Assembly: GCA_037189845.1 (NCBI GenBank)
Contig: JBBCIS010000014.1
Coordinates: forward strand, 1-64,000
Origin: JAMLHH01 sp037189845
GTDB taxonomy: Bacteria; Bacteroidota; Bacteroidia; Chitinophagales; JADIYW01
Length of the DNA stretch: 64,000 nucleotides
Reading direction: 5' to 3'
Shown here: one piece after another, positions 9,209-18,551 of the stretch
Layout: every line of letters begins with the position of its first letter
Numbering within the stretch: the stretch's first letter is position 1
Made by a program: the position numbers and the translations under genes
Notes under the pieces: model-generated
The model's input: the letters and a program-made list of their open reading frames with translations, nothing else
Told to the model about the DNA's origin: nothing
The model's database searches: none

Positions 9209-9349
9209 GGTAGTGTCATACATTTGCAAATAGAGATTCTTTCAGAAACCTAACGAAGTGGTTCAGCAGAGCCAATTACATAATTAGTAGAATGTCATGT
9301 TAGTAAGCATCTGTTTCTCAATTTTTATCGTATTATTTACGACACTACC
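9209..9349. mobile_element. MITE-like or decayed IS remnant with terminal inverted repeats
   Basis: A 141-base segment is bounded by perfect 9-bp inverted ends GGTAGTGTC / GACACTACC. The similarity extends inward to about 15 bases (GGTAGTGTC-R-TA-M-AT). No open frame lies inside, so it would be a non-autonomous or internally deleted element. A target duplication is not clear; at most a CT dinucleotide flanks both ends. Confidence 0.45.
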
Positions 9350-9375
9350 CTCAAACCCTCAGGTTTAAAACTAAA

Positions 9376-9398
9376 ATAAACAGTCCATTGTTGTTTAT
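9376..9398 (-). terminator. Possible weak terminator of the universal stress protein gene
   Basis: The stem ATAAACA / TGTTTAT overlaps the last base of the usp gene and is followed, on the minus strand, by TTTTAGTTTT. The stem is AU-rich, so efficiency is doubtful. Confidence 0.35.
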
Positions 9399-10204
9399 CA
9401 ATTGGTTATATCCCTTCTTACAGACAACAAAGGAATTTCGATCACTTTTGCCGTTTCTTCTGTAAGACTGATCCCAAAGAATTTTTGTAAAAATTTCCGT
9501 GGATGTATGTACATCACAAGAATTGAATTTTTGTAATCTTTTGTATATGTTCTCAGATTTTGAGCAAGACTGTGTCCTATGTCGGTAGACACATATTCGA
9601 AAGGAATTCCACTAACCTCTTTGGTTGACTGCTCTACTGTATCAATAACACCAGTCAATTGAACAGCCCTTGCAGGTATTTTGAAAAATGCTTCCAGATC
9701 TTTTACCGAATCAGTGACAGATATCAGCTCATTTAACTCTGAAGCTACAATTAGCTCATTTAGTTCTCTGGCTTCCCAGTGTGGAGGAATGAGTAAAACC
9801 GGCCATTTGGATGCGCTGATTACATCCAGACTATTGGTACCTAACATTTTATCTATTAATCCGGTTACGCCATGTGTGCCCATCATAATGAAAATTGTGT
9901 CTGAGTTAGTTGCCCTCAGCAATACTTCGTCGGCAATTCTTTCTCCTCTTTGTAAAGTCACCGTTACATCTACATCATCTATCGACAGTGTATTTTTTGC
10001 AGCATTTATTTTTTCCCGCAGACTTTCTTTGATCGCTTCTTCGTCTGATTCTGTCCATGCCATTGGATAATCTCTGCTCACCAACAAGTTAATTACATGG
10101 AAAACTTCAACTTTTGCTCCGTTTCTTTTGGCAATTAATATCGCCTGCTGTAAAGCTATAAATGCATTCTCTGAGTGGTCAAAAGGAACCAGGATTTGTG
10201 CCAT
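9398..10204 (-). CDS. Universal stress protein with two Usp domains
   Basis: About 268 residues from the ATG at 10204 (AQILVPFDHSENA); a 15-residue upstream extension is possible but lacks family similarity. The first UspA domain (about 1-140) ends with the ATP-binding signature G-2X-G-9X-G(S/T), seen as GTHGVTGLIDKMLGT. The second half (about 150-268) keeps the Usp fold outline, ending PLLSVRRD, but has no such motif, so probably only one half binds ATP. Tandem Usp proteins are common stress proteins in Bacteroidota. It lies 57 bases downstream of rlmB on the same strand. Confidence 0.88.
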   Translation of the reverse strand: MAQILVPFDHSENAFIALQQAILIAKRNGAKVEVFHVINLLVSRDYPMAWTESDEEAIKESLREKINAAKNTLSIDDVDVTVTLQRGERIADEVLLRATNSDTIFIMMGTHGVTGLIDKMLGTNSLDVISASKWPVLLIPPHWEARELNELIVASELNELISVTDSVKDLEAFFKIPARAVQLTGVIDTVEQSTKEVSGIPFEYVSTDIGHSLAQNLRTYTKDYKNSILVMYIHPRKFLQKFFGISLTEETAKVIEIPLLSVRRDITN

Positions 10205-10261
10205 AACGAATTGTATTTGCTGTAAGATAGTTTTATTGTCAACGAACAACTATGACTATAG

Positions 10262-11011
10262 TTACAACATATTCTTTTGTAGCCTGTTTATTTTCACCTG
10301 ATACATCACCAGTGCTGCAGCCACGCTTACATTATATGATTCTAAATTCTGAATAGGAATTTTATAAAATTCATCTATCTCTTTCTGAACTCCCGGACTG
10401 ATGCCGGTATCTTCTGCGCCCATGACCAGGGCCAAAGGAATGTCTCCGCTGATATCGGCGATAAATTCTTCCGTGTGAGCATGAATACCTACCACTGTAA
10501 TGCCGTTCAGCTTCAGGTCCTTTATGGAAGCAACGAGATTCTGTACTCTGCATATTGGGATATGCAACAGGGCCCCTGCCGAAGACTTAATTGCATCCGC
10601 CTGTAAAGCAGCAGCTCCTCTTTGCGGGATAATAATGCCATGTACACCCAGCCCATAAGCAGTACGGGCAATAGCTCCGATATTTCTCACATCTGTCACT
10701 CCGTCCAGAATGATAAAAAACGGTAATTCTCCCGAGTCGAGCACGCTGTCTATCACATCCTGTAGCTCATAATAGTCAATGGCGCTCATCAAAGCCGCCA
10801 CTCCCTGATGATTCAGATTTCTGAATTCACGTTGAAGCTTTTCTTCCGGTACCACCTGAAAATGAATATCTATCTGGCGACAAAGCTGTTTGATTTTATC
10901 TATTGCTTCCCCTTTTGCATGCTTGGAAATCAGAATCTTATCAATTTTTTTATCACTTTCAATGGCTTCCAAAACAGGGTGACGACCTACTATATAAGGC
11001 AACTTAGACAT
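10262..11011 (-). CDS. rlmB: 23S rRNA (guanosine-2'-O-)-methyltransferase RlmB (TrmH/SpoU family)
   Basis: A 249-residue protein. The N-terminal L30e-like substrate-binding domain (GRHPVLEAI...) is followed by a SPOUT methyltransferase domain carrying all three SpoU motifs: DGVTDVRNIGAIARTA (motif 1), LVMGAEDTGIS (motif 2) and IPIQNLESYNVSVAAALVMY (motif 3). It would 2'-O-methylate G2251 (E. coli numbering) in the peptidyl-transferase P loop. The length matches the family. The usp gene follows on the same strand. Confidence 0.93.
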   Translation of the reverse strand: MSKLPYIVGRHPVLEAIESDKKIDKILISKHAKGEAIDKIKQLCRQIDIHFQVVPEEKLQREFRNLNHQGVAALMSAIDYYELQDVIDSVLDSGELPFFIILDGVTDVRNIGAIARTAYGLGVHGIIIPQRGAAALQADAIKSSAGALLHIPICRVQNLVASIKDLKLNGITVVGIHAHTEEFIADISGDIPLALVMGAEDTGISPGVQKEIDEFYKIPIQNLESYNVSVAAALVMYQVKINRLQKNML

Positions 11012-11184
11012 AATCTATATAAATTGTATGCAAATTAAGCAAATTAGATCAGCTCTGTTGAATTAGTCACAAGATGAAATAATATCCAAAAATTAAACTT
11101 ACTTTGAAAGATTACGATTATAATAATAGGTATTGACATTGTTATGTTCAGAAAATATACTATTTATACTAAAGAATATTCTAT

Positions 11185-12009
11185 ATGAGCGCAAAATATG
11201 ATATCCAATTAGGTGATGTACAGGAAACTTTACTGCTTCCCCTCACTGCCAGAGTTTTGGAAAGTAAAAAAGAAGATGGAATTCTACATGATCCTAAATC
11301 AGTAGAAATATCTCAGCGAATCAATTTTGATTTCAAGAAAACCGGGAGAGATATTTCTGAAATCGGTGTGGCCGGATTGGTAGCCAGAGCATTGAAATTT
11401 GATCACTATATCAAAGATTTTCAGACAAAACATCCTTATGGTAAAATCCTTACTTTGGGGGTAGGACTAGACACTTATTTTTACAGATGTGATAACGGTA
11501 CAAATATCTGGTATGATTTAGACTTGCCGGACAGCATTGAACTGAGAGAAAAATTACTGCCTGTTCCCAGTGAAAGAGTTTACTATATCAGAAAATCTCT
11601 TTTTGATACTACATGGATAGATGATATCGGTTCGATTGAGGTAGGGTTGCTGATATTAGCGCCGGGTGTATTTCCTTATTTTGAAGAAGATGAAATTAAA
11701 AGTCTTTTGAACCAGATTGCGCCCAGATTGCGCGGTGCTGAGATTGTTTTTGATGTGATTTCACAGCTGGGAATATTACTGGTGAATACAAAGATTCATG
11801 AAGCGGGTATGAAGAACGCAAACCTCAAATGGGGAATTATAGAAGTAGGGGATATAGAGAGGTGGAATGATAATCTTGAGCTGGTGGAAGCACAGCCGTT
11901 TTTTAAGGATATCAGTGATCTGAAACGATATGATCTTATCAATAAAGTGGTGATGAAGATCAATGATTTTCTTTCCATATCTCAGGTTGTCAAACTGAAA
12001 TTTATATAG
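11185..12009 (+). CDS. LCMT/TcmP-like class I SAM-dependent methyltransferase
   Basis: A 274-residue protein of the leucine-carboxyl-methyltransferase superfamily, which in bacteria includes O-methyltransferases of secondary metabolism such as TcmP. The SAM-binding motif is visible in LTLGVGLDTYFYR, with acidic WYDLDLPDSIELR following as the second SAM-contacting strand. The pattern DVQETLLLPLTARVLES near the N-terminus is typical. The substrate is unknown. It precedes the glycosyltransferase at 12036 by 26 bases on the same strand. Confidence 0.82.
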   Translation: MSAKYDIQLGDVQETLLLPLTARVLESKKEDGILHDPKSVEISQRINFDFKKTGRDISEIGVAGLVARALKFDHYIKDFQTKHPYGKILTLGVGLDTYFYRCDNGTNIWYDLDLPDSIELREKLLPVPSERVYYIRKSLFDTTWIDDIGSIEVGLLILAPGVFPYFEEDEIKSLLNQIAPRLRGAEIVFDVISQLGILLVNTKIHEAGMKNANLKWGIIEVGDIERWNDNLELVEAQPFFKDISDLKRYDLINKVVMKINDFLSISQVVKLKFI

Positions 12010-12035
12010 CTATTTTTGAGGAGAATTTAGTTGGA

Positions 12036-12791
12036 ATGTCAGAGTCTCCTGTAGTTTCGATCATTACTGTTGTTTACAACAGAGTGCATGATATAGAATA
12101 TACTCTCCGGAGCATTACAGGTCAGACTTATCCCAATATTGAATACATTGTTATAGATGGCGGATCTTCCGATGGTACGTCAGAGATTTTAAAAAAATAC
12201 AAGCTATATATACAACATTTTGTCTCGGAAAAAGACAATGGGATCTATGATGCTATGAATAAGGGGCTTTTATTGGCAACAGGTGATTATGTTTTGTTCA
12301 TCAACGGAGGGGATGCGCTACACGATAAGCACACTATTGAAAATATTGTTATTCAAAAAATCAATAAAATTCCTTGTCCTGATATTGTTTTTGGAGAGTG
12401 TTTACTGATAGACCGGAATAGAAATGCTATAAAAACCCGCAGCGAGTACAAAAAACAATCTTTTCCGGAAAATCTGGATAAATACTCTTTTAAAAATGGT
12501 ACAAATGTTTCTCATCAGTCATTTTTAGTAAAGAGAGAAATTACCCCACTTTATAATCTGTCTTACAAATGGAGCAGTGATGTGGACTGGATGCTAAATT
12601 GCATAGAAAAAGCAAAGGTCATTTCAGCATATCCGGAAATCATCTCTGATTTTGTAACGGGAGATTCTACTGATAATCATAAGATTGAGTCTCTTACAGA
12701 GCGTTTTGATATCATGAAACATCATTACGGATTGCTTAGAACTTTATATTTCCATCTCTTTATATTTCTCAATAAATTAACAAAAAGATAG
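12036..12791 (+). CDS. Family 2 glycosyltransferase (WfgS/WbbN-like)
   Basis: A 251-residue single-domain GT2 enzyme with no membrane segments: SIITVVYNRVHDIEYTLRSI at the N-terminus, the YIVIDGGSSDGT nucleotide loop, the NGIYDAMNKGL segment seen in polysaccharide-type glycosyltransferases, and FINGGDAL in place of DXD. This subgroup usually acts in O-antigen or capsule synthesis. Here it stands with only a methyltransferase upstream, so the acceptor is unknown. Confidence 0.87.
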   Translation: MSESPVVSIITVVYNRVHDIEYTLRSITGQTYPNIEYIVIDGGSSDGTSEILKKYKLYIQHFVSEKDNGIYDAMNKGLLLATGDYVLFINGGDALHDKHTIENIVIQKINKIPCPDIVFGECLLIDRNRNAIKTRSEYKKQSFPENLDKYSFKNGTNVSHQSFLVKREITPLYNLSYKWSSDVDWMLNCIEKAKVISAYPEIISDFVTGDSTDNHKIESLTERFDIMKHHYGLLRTLYFHLFIFLNKLTKR

Positions 12792-12826
12792 TTTTTAATA
12801 TCCTAAATAAATCACTTGGAATATTT

Positions 12827-12834
12827 TAACTTTG
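12827..12834 (+). promoter_or_regulatory. TANNTTTG (-7) box for the lipoprotein gene
   Basis: The exact consensus TAACTTTG lies 37 bases before the ATG at 12871. It overlaps an alternative TTG start at 12832, which argues that translation begins at 12871. Confidence 0.5.
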
Positions 12835-12870
12835 TCTAAGTGTTTGTTACGAATCTATAATTTTTGTAAA

Positions 12871-13551
12871 ATGATTTTTGGGATAAAAGGCATTTTCAAT
12901 GCTGTTGTTTTTGTGTTCCTATCTATGTTAATCGTCTCTTGTGGCGGGTCAGATGATTTTTCTATACCTGAAAATATGGAAGACGATTATACTAAGGTGG
13001 ACAGTATCACTTTCCAGATGGAACAGATTAAAGTACTTTTTCCTACTGTAGAGCAATGGGAGGAAAGAGGTGCAACCATTTTTACCAAAGACAGTGTAGT
13101 TATTTGGGACAAAAACGGGGAAATGCTATTGGATAAAACTTTTACCATTAATATTGATGCAACTAAAAGATTACTGGTAGAGCAGCAGTATGAAACTATT
13201 CTGACGATTATTACTACCGGAGACAATATAGACCTGACTAAGCTTAAAAGCTTTAGGTCGCCGTGGCAGAAAATTGAGGTAAGCTCTTCCAATAAATACA
13301 ACAAAAAAGCTTATACCGTAGATGATATCAAACAATTTCCACCGACTTCAATTCAGGAAGTATTGGATTATATTTTTCTTCAGACAAGAACAACCCAGAG
13401 TGAATTTGACTGGAATAAATATCTGAAGCAGGCAAAAACTATTCAGGAATTTCCTTTTGATATCAAGGTTTCTAAGATTACACTAAGATTTCAGGGAGAA
13501 TATACTAATGACAGACCATTTACCAAGTATATAGTTTTCAACCTGATATAA
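12871..13551 (+). CDS. Hypothetical lipoprotein
   Basis: About 226 residues from the ATG at 12871. The signal IFGIKGIFNAVVFVFLSMLIVSC ends in a lipobox cysteine followed by GGS, suggesting outer-membrane targeting. A TTG start 39 bases upstream would give a longer, less regular signal. The mature part is rich in Asp/Lys/Thr without a domain I recognise. It converges with the T9SS esterase gene, 10 bases apart. Confidence 0.65.
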   Translation: MIFGIKGIFNAVVFVFLSMLIVSCGGSDDFSIPENMEDDYTKVDSITFQMEQIKVLFPTVEQWEERGATIFTKDSVVIWDKNGEMLLDKTFTINIDATKRLLVEQQYETILTIITTGDNIDLTKLKSFRSPWQKIEVSSSNKYNKKAYTVDDIKQFPPTSIQEVLDYIFLQTRTTQSEFDWNKYLKQAKTIQEFPFDIKVSKITLRFQGEYTNDRPFTKYIVFNLI

Positions 13552-13561
13552 TTTCTTGCTG

Positions 13562-14830
13562 CTAATTATTACTAATCAGAAGCTTAGATGTTTTATTCCC
13601 ACCCATGTCGTCTGTAAGTATTAATAAATAAATGCCGTTAGGAGCATTCAGCCGGATTTCCTGCAAAGGTCTTACAATACGTTCTTCGTGCAGTAGCTGA
13701 CCGCTGACAGAATAGATGCTTAAAAAGCTATTGGCCTTTAATTCTTTGACGGATAAGGTAAAATTACCTGTACTTGGATTAGGGTACAGCTTTACTTCAG
13801 ATATGCTTCCTGAGACAATACCTGTAGGCACAGTGAATACAGTTGTATCGTATTTACATTGAGAAGCATACATGAAGGCAACTGCTTTTTCCAGTACAAA
13901 ATCAGGAACAGCTTCATCTGCCGGATGGCCTATCCCTTCAATAGGATATGATTCGATTCTTGCACCTGATTGTTCCAGATAGGGAGCGTATATTTTCATT
14001 CCGTCAAATCTTCCCAGATGACAGGCTGCAGTATAAAAACATCCGTGTCCATACGGAACAGAAGGATCTAAAGTATGATGGAAAGCGATCACATCAACAT
14101 CATTCTTATGCTGGATCCAATCCACATCTCCGATAGCTCCACTGTTTAAAATAAGATTTCTGACTGTATTGGTGACCGGGTATTGATAAAGCTCATTGGT
14201 GTTACCTTCAAATCCGCCCAGATCTCTCACGGCCATTGTCCATAAATTGTCCAGGGCATCTGTTTCATCTAGGAACATGGTATGGAGCACGCCAATTGCT
14301 CCCGCTGATGTTCCATACAATGTCAGGTTATTAGTATCAATCTGGTAAGGATTTCCTTCCTCTGCAACTCCTCTTTTCAGATCTCTGATAGCAGCTTTGA
14401 TATCATGTGTACTTCTTATAATTGCTTTGTACCAATTGCTTTTATCTGCAAACTGTAAAATCGGATCTAATCCTCCGGAAGATTTTTCTATCCGGTACTG
14501 TACCGATACGGATACATAGCCTCTTTTAGCAAATTCCATACACATATCTTTCAGCATAGGAAATTCTTTGCTTCCTCCTACATATGAACCACCATGTACA
14601 AAAATGATAACCGGTCTTTCCGTCAGCGTATCTTCTTCTGTTTTAGGCATATAAACATCGTAGTGCAGATCCTGAACTTCGCCCGCGTTATTTTTATTAG
14701 ATCCGTATCTGATATCTTTTAAGACTGTGATATCCTCAAAAATCTTTTCCTTATATCTTGTATCCTGACATTCCGCCTGAACGGATTGAATTGTGATCAA
14801 TAAAGAGAGCAGAAGTATAATAGTTTTCAT
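13562..14830 (-). CDS. Secreted alpha/beta-hydrolase (carboxylesterase-like) with T9SS sorting domain
   Basis: About 422 residues from the ATG at 14830, chosen over upstream GTG codons because the signal peptide KTIILLLSLLITIQSVQA begins there. The esterase core shows the oxyanion-hole HGGSYVGGS, the nucleophile elbow GTSAG, and a C-terminal His in EGIGHPAD. The last ~75 residues are a type A T9SS sorting domain opening with LYPNPSTGNF and ending with NGIYLLILTDD...KLLISNN. It would be exported by the type IX system, to hydrolyse esters outside the cell. The substrate is unknown. Confidence 0.88.
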   Translation of the reverse strand: MKTIILLLSLLITIQSVQAECQDTRYKEKIFEDITVLKDIRYGSNKNNAGEVQDLHYDVYMPKTEEDTLTERPVIIFVHGGSYVGGSKEFPMLKDMCMEFAKRGYVSVSVQYRIEKSSGGLDPILQFADKSNWYKAIIRSTHDIKAAIRDLKRGVAEEGNPYQIDTNNLTLYGTSAGAIGVLHTMFLDETDALDNLWTMAVRDLGGFEGNTNELYQYPVTNTVRNLILNSGAIGDVDWIQHKNDVDVIAFHHTLDPSVPYGHGCFYTAACHLGRFDGMKIYAPYLEQSGARIESYPIEGIGHPADEAVPDFVLEKAVAFMYASQCKYDTTVFTVPTGIVSGSISEVKLYPNPSTGNFTLSVKELKANSFLSIYSVSGQLLHEERIVRPLQEIRLNAPNGIYLLILTDDMGGNKTSKLLISNN

Positions 14831-14971
14831 CACCACGTGTTTTTAGTACGTACAATATACTTATTAGAGACTGATCATAGGTTTCTTCTGCCTGTCATTT
14901 TTTTTGACAAATACTAAGAAGATAATGATGGTCCGGCTTTGTTCTGTTCTGAGTATGATTTCTCCCCATAA

Positions 14972-14998
14972 CAAAAAAGATATGACTAATCAGTCATA
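14972..14998 (-). terminator. Rho-independent terminator of htpG
   Basis: On the minus strand the stem TATGACT-gatt-AGTCATA is followed by TCTTTTTTG, 28 bases past the htpG stop. Confidence 0.7.
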
Positions 14999-15025
14999 CC
15001 TTTTCTTATATTCTCTGATGACAAA

Positions 15026-16888
15026 TTATACTGTCACTAAACCAAAGCTTCTTTCAACAAAAGCTGTCAGATCTGCACCTTTCAGCATGCCTTGTGAGAG
15101 TAGCGCTAAATCTGTCAGTTGTTTAGCCAGCGTAGCTTTTGCACTTTCTTCAGCATTCAGTATTTTTTGACTGATCGGATGATTTGTATTTACTACCAGG
15201 TTGACACGCTCCGGTATCTCTCCGAAGAACATAGCATTACCTCCACCCATCCTGCTCATTTCCTGCATACGGCGCATGAATTCATTGCGTGTAATCGTTA
15301 CAGGTGCATCATCCGGTGAAAGTGCTTTCATCTCTACCGAGGTAGTTTCTTTTTTCACCTGACCTTCAAAAACAGCTTTCAATGCATCCTGTTGCTCCTG
15401 GGTCAACACGCTTTCAATAGCTGAATCTTTTTCGATCAGCTTATCCAGTGTATCAGCATCCACACGTTTGAACTGGATTTTTTCCAGTTTGTTCTCCAAT
15501 AGCTGTACAAAATGGTTGTCGATGATCGTATCCATGACCACTACATCATAACCTCTGTCATTCGCTTTTTTAATGTATGAGTGCTGCTCCTGCTCTGAGC
15601 TGGTATACAAGGCTATCAGGTTACCATCTTTATCTGTCTGATTATCCTGAATTTTCTCACGGTACTCTTCAAAGGTAGACAGCTTGCCATCCGAGCTTTT
15701 CAGCAGACAGTAATTTTTAGAACGATCATAGAATTTGTCATCACTCAACATGCCGTATTTCACAAAGATGCTGATATCAGCCCATTTCTCCTCAAAAGAA
15801 GCTCTGTCATTTCTGAAGATTTCATTCAGCTTGTCAGATACCTTTTTGGAAATATGCTGGTTGATTTTCTTCACATTGCCATCTGCCTGCAGATAGCTTC
15901 TGGATACATTCAAAGGGATATCCGGAGAGTCAATCACACCATGTAGCAAAGTAAGATATTCAGGAACAATTTCTTCCACATTGTTGGTCACAAACACCTG
16001 ATTGCTGTATAACTGAATCTTATCTTTCTGTACTTCGTAAGATTTGTTCAATGGCGGGAAATATAAAATTCCAGTCAGATTGAAAGGATAATCTACATTG
16101 AGGTGGATCCAGAACAACGGATCATTTGCCATTGGATATAGTTCTCTGTAAAATTTCAGATAGTCTTCATCTGTTAGAGAGGAAGGAGATTTCGTCCACG
16201 CAGGATCTGTGATATTGATGATATTCGGCTCCGGAGCTTTTCCTTCATTTTTTTCTTCGTCAGAAAGATATTTTTCTCCGAACTGAATCGGAACCGGCAG
16301 AAAACGACAGTATTTTTTCAACAGACCTGATATTCTGGCATCATCCAGGAATTCTTCAGAATCATCATTTACATGCAGAACAATCGTGGTTCCTCTGTCA
16401 GCTTTTTCGATTTCTTCCAGTGTGAATTCTGTAGAACCGTCACATGTCCATTTAACAGCAGGAGCATCTTTGTAAGACTTCGTCTGAATTTCTACTGTAT
16501 GAGCGACCATGAATGCGGAATAAAAACCCAGGCCGAAATGTCCGATAATGCTTTTGGCATCATCCACATCTTTGAATTTCTCGATGAATTCATTGGCAGA
16601 TGAAAATGCAATCTGGTTGATGTACTTTTTGACCTCATCGGCAGTCATACCGATACCTTTATCCGAGATAGTGATCGTTTTAGCATCCTTATCTACTGAC
16701 ACCTGAATAGTCAGATCGCCTAAATCGTCCTGATATTCTCCAAGCTGAGCGATACCTTTGATTTTTTTAGTAGCATCTACTGCATTGGAAACCAACTCGC
16801 GCAAGAAGATCTCATGATCAGAATAGAGAAACTTTTTGATGATAGGAAAAATATTTTCCGTCTGTACACTAATATGACCTTTTTCCAT
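15026..16888 (-). CDS. htpG: Molecular chaperone HtpG (bacterial Hsp90)
   Basis: About 620 residues from the ATG at 16888 (MEKGHISVQTENIFPIIKKF); a 14-residue upstream extension does not match the family. The N-terminal GHKL ATPase has RELVSNAVDAT (N35 for Mg-ATP), SDKGIGMTADEV and GHFGLGFYSAFMVA. The middle domain carries LNVSRSYLQAD, and the C-terminal dimerisation domain contains RMQEMSRMGGGNAMF. It is an ATP-driven folding clamp in the cytoplasm. It diverges from the SDR gene and ends with a clear terminator, so it is a single-gene unit. Confidence 0.96.
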   Translation of the reverse strand: MEKGHISVQTENIFPIIKKFLYSDHEIFLRELVSNAVDATKKIKGIAQLGEYQDDLGDLTIQVSVDKDAKTITISDKGIGMTADEVKKYINQIAFSSANEFIEKFKDVDDAKSIIGHFGLGFYSAFMVAHTVEIQTKSYKDAPAVKWTCDGSTEFTLEEIEKADRGTTIVLHVNDDSEEFLDDARISGLLKKYCRFLPVPIQFGEKYLSDEEKNEGKAPEPNIINITDPAWTKSPSSLTDEDYLKFYRELYPMANDPLFWIHLNVDYPFNLTGILYFPPLNKSYEVQKDKIQLYSNQVFVTNNVEEIVPEYLTLLHGVIDSPDIPLNVSRSYLQADGNVKKINQHISKKVSDKLNEIFRNDRASFEEKWADISIFVKYGMLSDDKFYDRSKNYCLLKSSDGKLSTFEEYREKIQDNQTDKDGNLIALYTSSEQEQHSYIKKANDRGYDVVVMDTIIDNHFVQLLENKLEKIQFKRVDADTLDKLIEKDSAIESVLTQEQQDALKAVFEGQVKKETTSVEMKALSPDDAPVTITRNEFMRRMQEMSRMGGGNAMFFGEIPERVNLVVNTNHPISQKILNAEESAKATLAKQLTDLALLSQGMLKGADLTAFVERSFGLVTV

Positions 16889-17006
16889 GTTGATGATTAT
16901 TTTTTCACCCTCGAAGATTTCAAAGGTCATGCCGTCAGAATAGATTATGACAAATTGTCAAGTTGCCTGAAAAATCCTATTTTTAGCAGGAATAAATATT
17001 TCCGGT

Positions 17007-17801
17007 ATGCAATTCAAAGGGAAAAAGATATTGATTACTGGTGCGTCCTCCGGTATAGGAGAAGCCATAGCCAGACATTTTGCTTCCAAAGGCTGCTACC
17101 TTTTGCTGTCCGGAAGAAATCTCAAAGAGCTGGAACGGGTCAAAAATGAATGCTTTCAGGCTGAAGGTGTAGCTATTTATACAATGGACCTGGGCAATCA
17201 CGATGAAGTTTCTTCCCGTGCAAAGGAAATTCTGTCTCAACAAGGGCAGATTGATATCCTGATTAATAATGCTGGTATCAGCCAGAGAGCTTTGGCTAAA
17301 GATTTACCTTTTGAATTTGATAAAAAGATCATTGACGTAGATCTTCTGGGCACGATTGCCCTTACGAAAGCTATTCTCCCCGATATGCTGCAAAGAAAGT
17401 CGGGCACTATTGTAACTATTACCAGCCTGATGGGTAAGTTCGCGACTCCGTTGAGAAGCTCATATGCCGCTGCCAAGCATGGATTACACGGATTCTTTGA
17501 TGCCTTGAGGGCTGAAGTTTCGGATGATGGGATTCAGGTATTGCTGGTTTGTCCGGGATTCATCAAAACCAATGTGTCTGTCAATGCATTAGGCCCTGAT
17601 GGTAAACAACAAGGGACAATGGATGCAGCGACCGGAAACGGGCTAGAACCGTCTGTGGTAGCCGAAGCGATAGAAAATGCCATTCTGAAAGATCAGGAGG
17701 AAATCAATGTAGCAGGTGCTAAAGAGATGTTTGGTTTGTATATGAAAAGATTTGCTCCGGGAATGCTATCCAAAATGGTGAAAAAAATGAAAGTGACCTA
17801 A
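17007..17801 (+). CDS. Short-chain dehydrogenase/reductase (SDR family)
   Basis: A 264-residue classical SDR. The cofactor motif TGASSGIG starts at residue 11, NNAG follows near 88, and the catalytic Ser is in ITSLMG with Y-x-x-x-K in SSYAAAKHG. The AGRNLKELERV loop without an acidic residue at the strand end is compatible with NADPH use. The C-terminal extension (MFGLYMKRFAPGMLSKMVKKMK) resembles DHRS7-like members that touch membranes. The substrate is unknown. It diverges from htpG, and no operon partner follows. Confidence 0.85.
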   Translation: MQFKGKKILITGASSGIGEAIARHFASKGCYLLLSGRNLKELERVKNECFQAEGVAIYTMDLGNHDEVSSRAKEILSQQGQIDILINNAGISQRALAKDLPFEFDKKIIDVDLLGTIALTKAILPDMLQRKSGTIVTITSLMGKFATPLRSSYAAAKHGLHGFFDALRAEVSDDGIQVLLVCPGFIKTNVSVNALGPDGKQQGTMDAATGNGLEPSVVAEAIENAILKDQEEINVAGAKEMFGLYMKRFAPGMLSKMVKKMKVT

Positions 17802-17837
17802 GGTCGATAGTTTATGTAATCCGGAAAAGTCTGAATC

Positions 17838-18401
17838 TTATTTCCATTCCCAGCTTAAATCTTTAACCTGAGAAATTGTAATCCCATCCTGGTTGTTCAA
17901 TACTATATTCTCAATTTCAGCAAGATGGTTGATTCCCGCTTTGGGGATGATGATGGTATAGCCATCATTTAATCCGATATAGACAGCTTGTCCTGTTTCA
18001 TACCAACCTCTGATCTGGTCGTAAGCAGTGGTGAACTTTTGATTTTTTTCAGTTTGAATAATATGCTCAGCAGAAAATTCTAATGAGACCTCTTTTCCTA
18101 TTTCATCTTTCAAATTGGTGTCGAGGTATTTTGAATATTGATTTACATATTGTTTTTGTTCCCATTTCGGAAATATAGAATACCATAATGCTGCAAGTAA
18201 TAATAATGCTGCAAATAATGCCATGTTCCCATTAATAAATCCGAAAATACCTACCGACAGGTAAATTACCGGTAATATTATCCTATTCCGTTTTCTCTTT
18301 CTGAGGATGTCAGGAGTTTTAGATGCTGAGTATAAAAGATGTTGCAAATAATCTTCTTTAGTCAGGAAGAATGAGATCTTAATAGGTGTTGGATGATACA
18401 T
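17838..18401 (-). CDS. YcxB-like membrane protein
   Basis: A 187-residue protein with two closely spaced membrane segments (about residues 41-58 and 60-78) and a C-terminal domain like YcxB: VSLEFSAEHIIQTEKNQKFTTAYDQI, then YIGLNDGYTIIIPK. Function is unknown in the family; the C-terminal domain is PH-like. The gene stands alone, convergent with the SDR gene and divergent from the lipoprotein-VTC operon. Confidence 0.6.
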   Translation of the reverse strand: MYHPTPIKISFFLTKEDYLQHLLYSASKTPDILRKRKRNRIILPVIYLSVGIFGFINGNMALFAALLLLAALWYSIFPKWEQKQYVNQYSKYLDTNLKDEIGKEVSLEFSAEHIIQTEKNQKFTTAYDQIRGWYETGQAVYIGLNDGYTIIIPKAGINHLAEIENIVLNNQDGITISQVKDLSWEWK

Positions 18402-18524
18402 TTGTCAGATATTCTTTGCAAAGAAAGCTTAAATAGCCGTTATTTGTAAACCCGTGGAGAAGTTCTTGGAAAGTTAAAGTGAATCAGAGGAATGAATTTT
18501 AGTCAGATTAAATTACAAAAAGGT

Positions 18525-18532
18525 TATATTTG
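18525..18532 (+). promoter_or_regulatory. TANNTTTG (-7) box of the VTC operon
   Basis: The exact consensus TATATTTG lies 19 bases before the ATG at 18552. It is inside the region an upstream ATG (18492) would translate, so it also argues for the later start. Confidence 0.5.
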
Positions 18533-18551
18533 GGAGATAACCCACCATTTT

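Noticed and set aside
14904..15170. 88-codon plus-strand frame
   Set aside because: It covers the htpG terminator and the antisense of htpG; no start context and no family resemblance.
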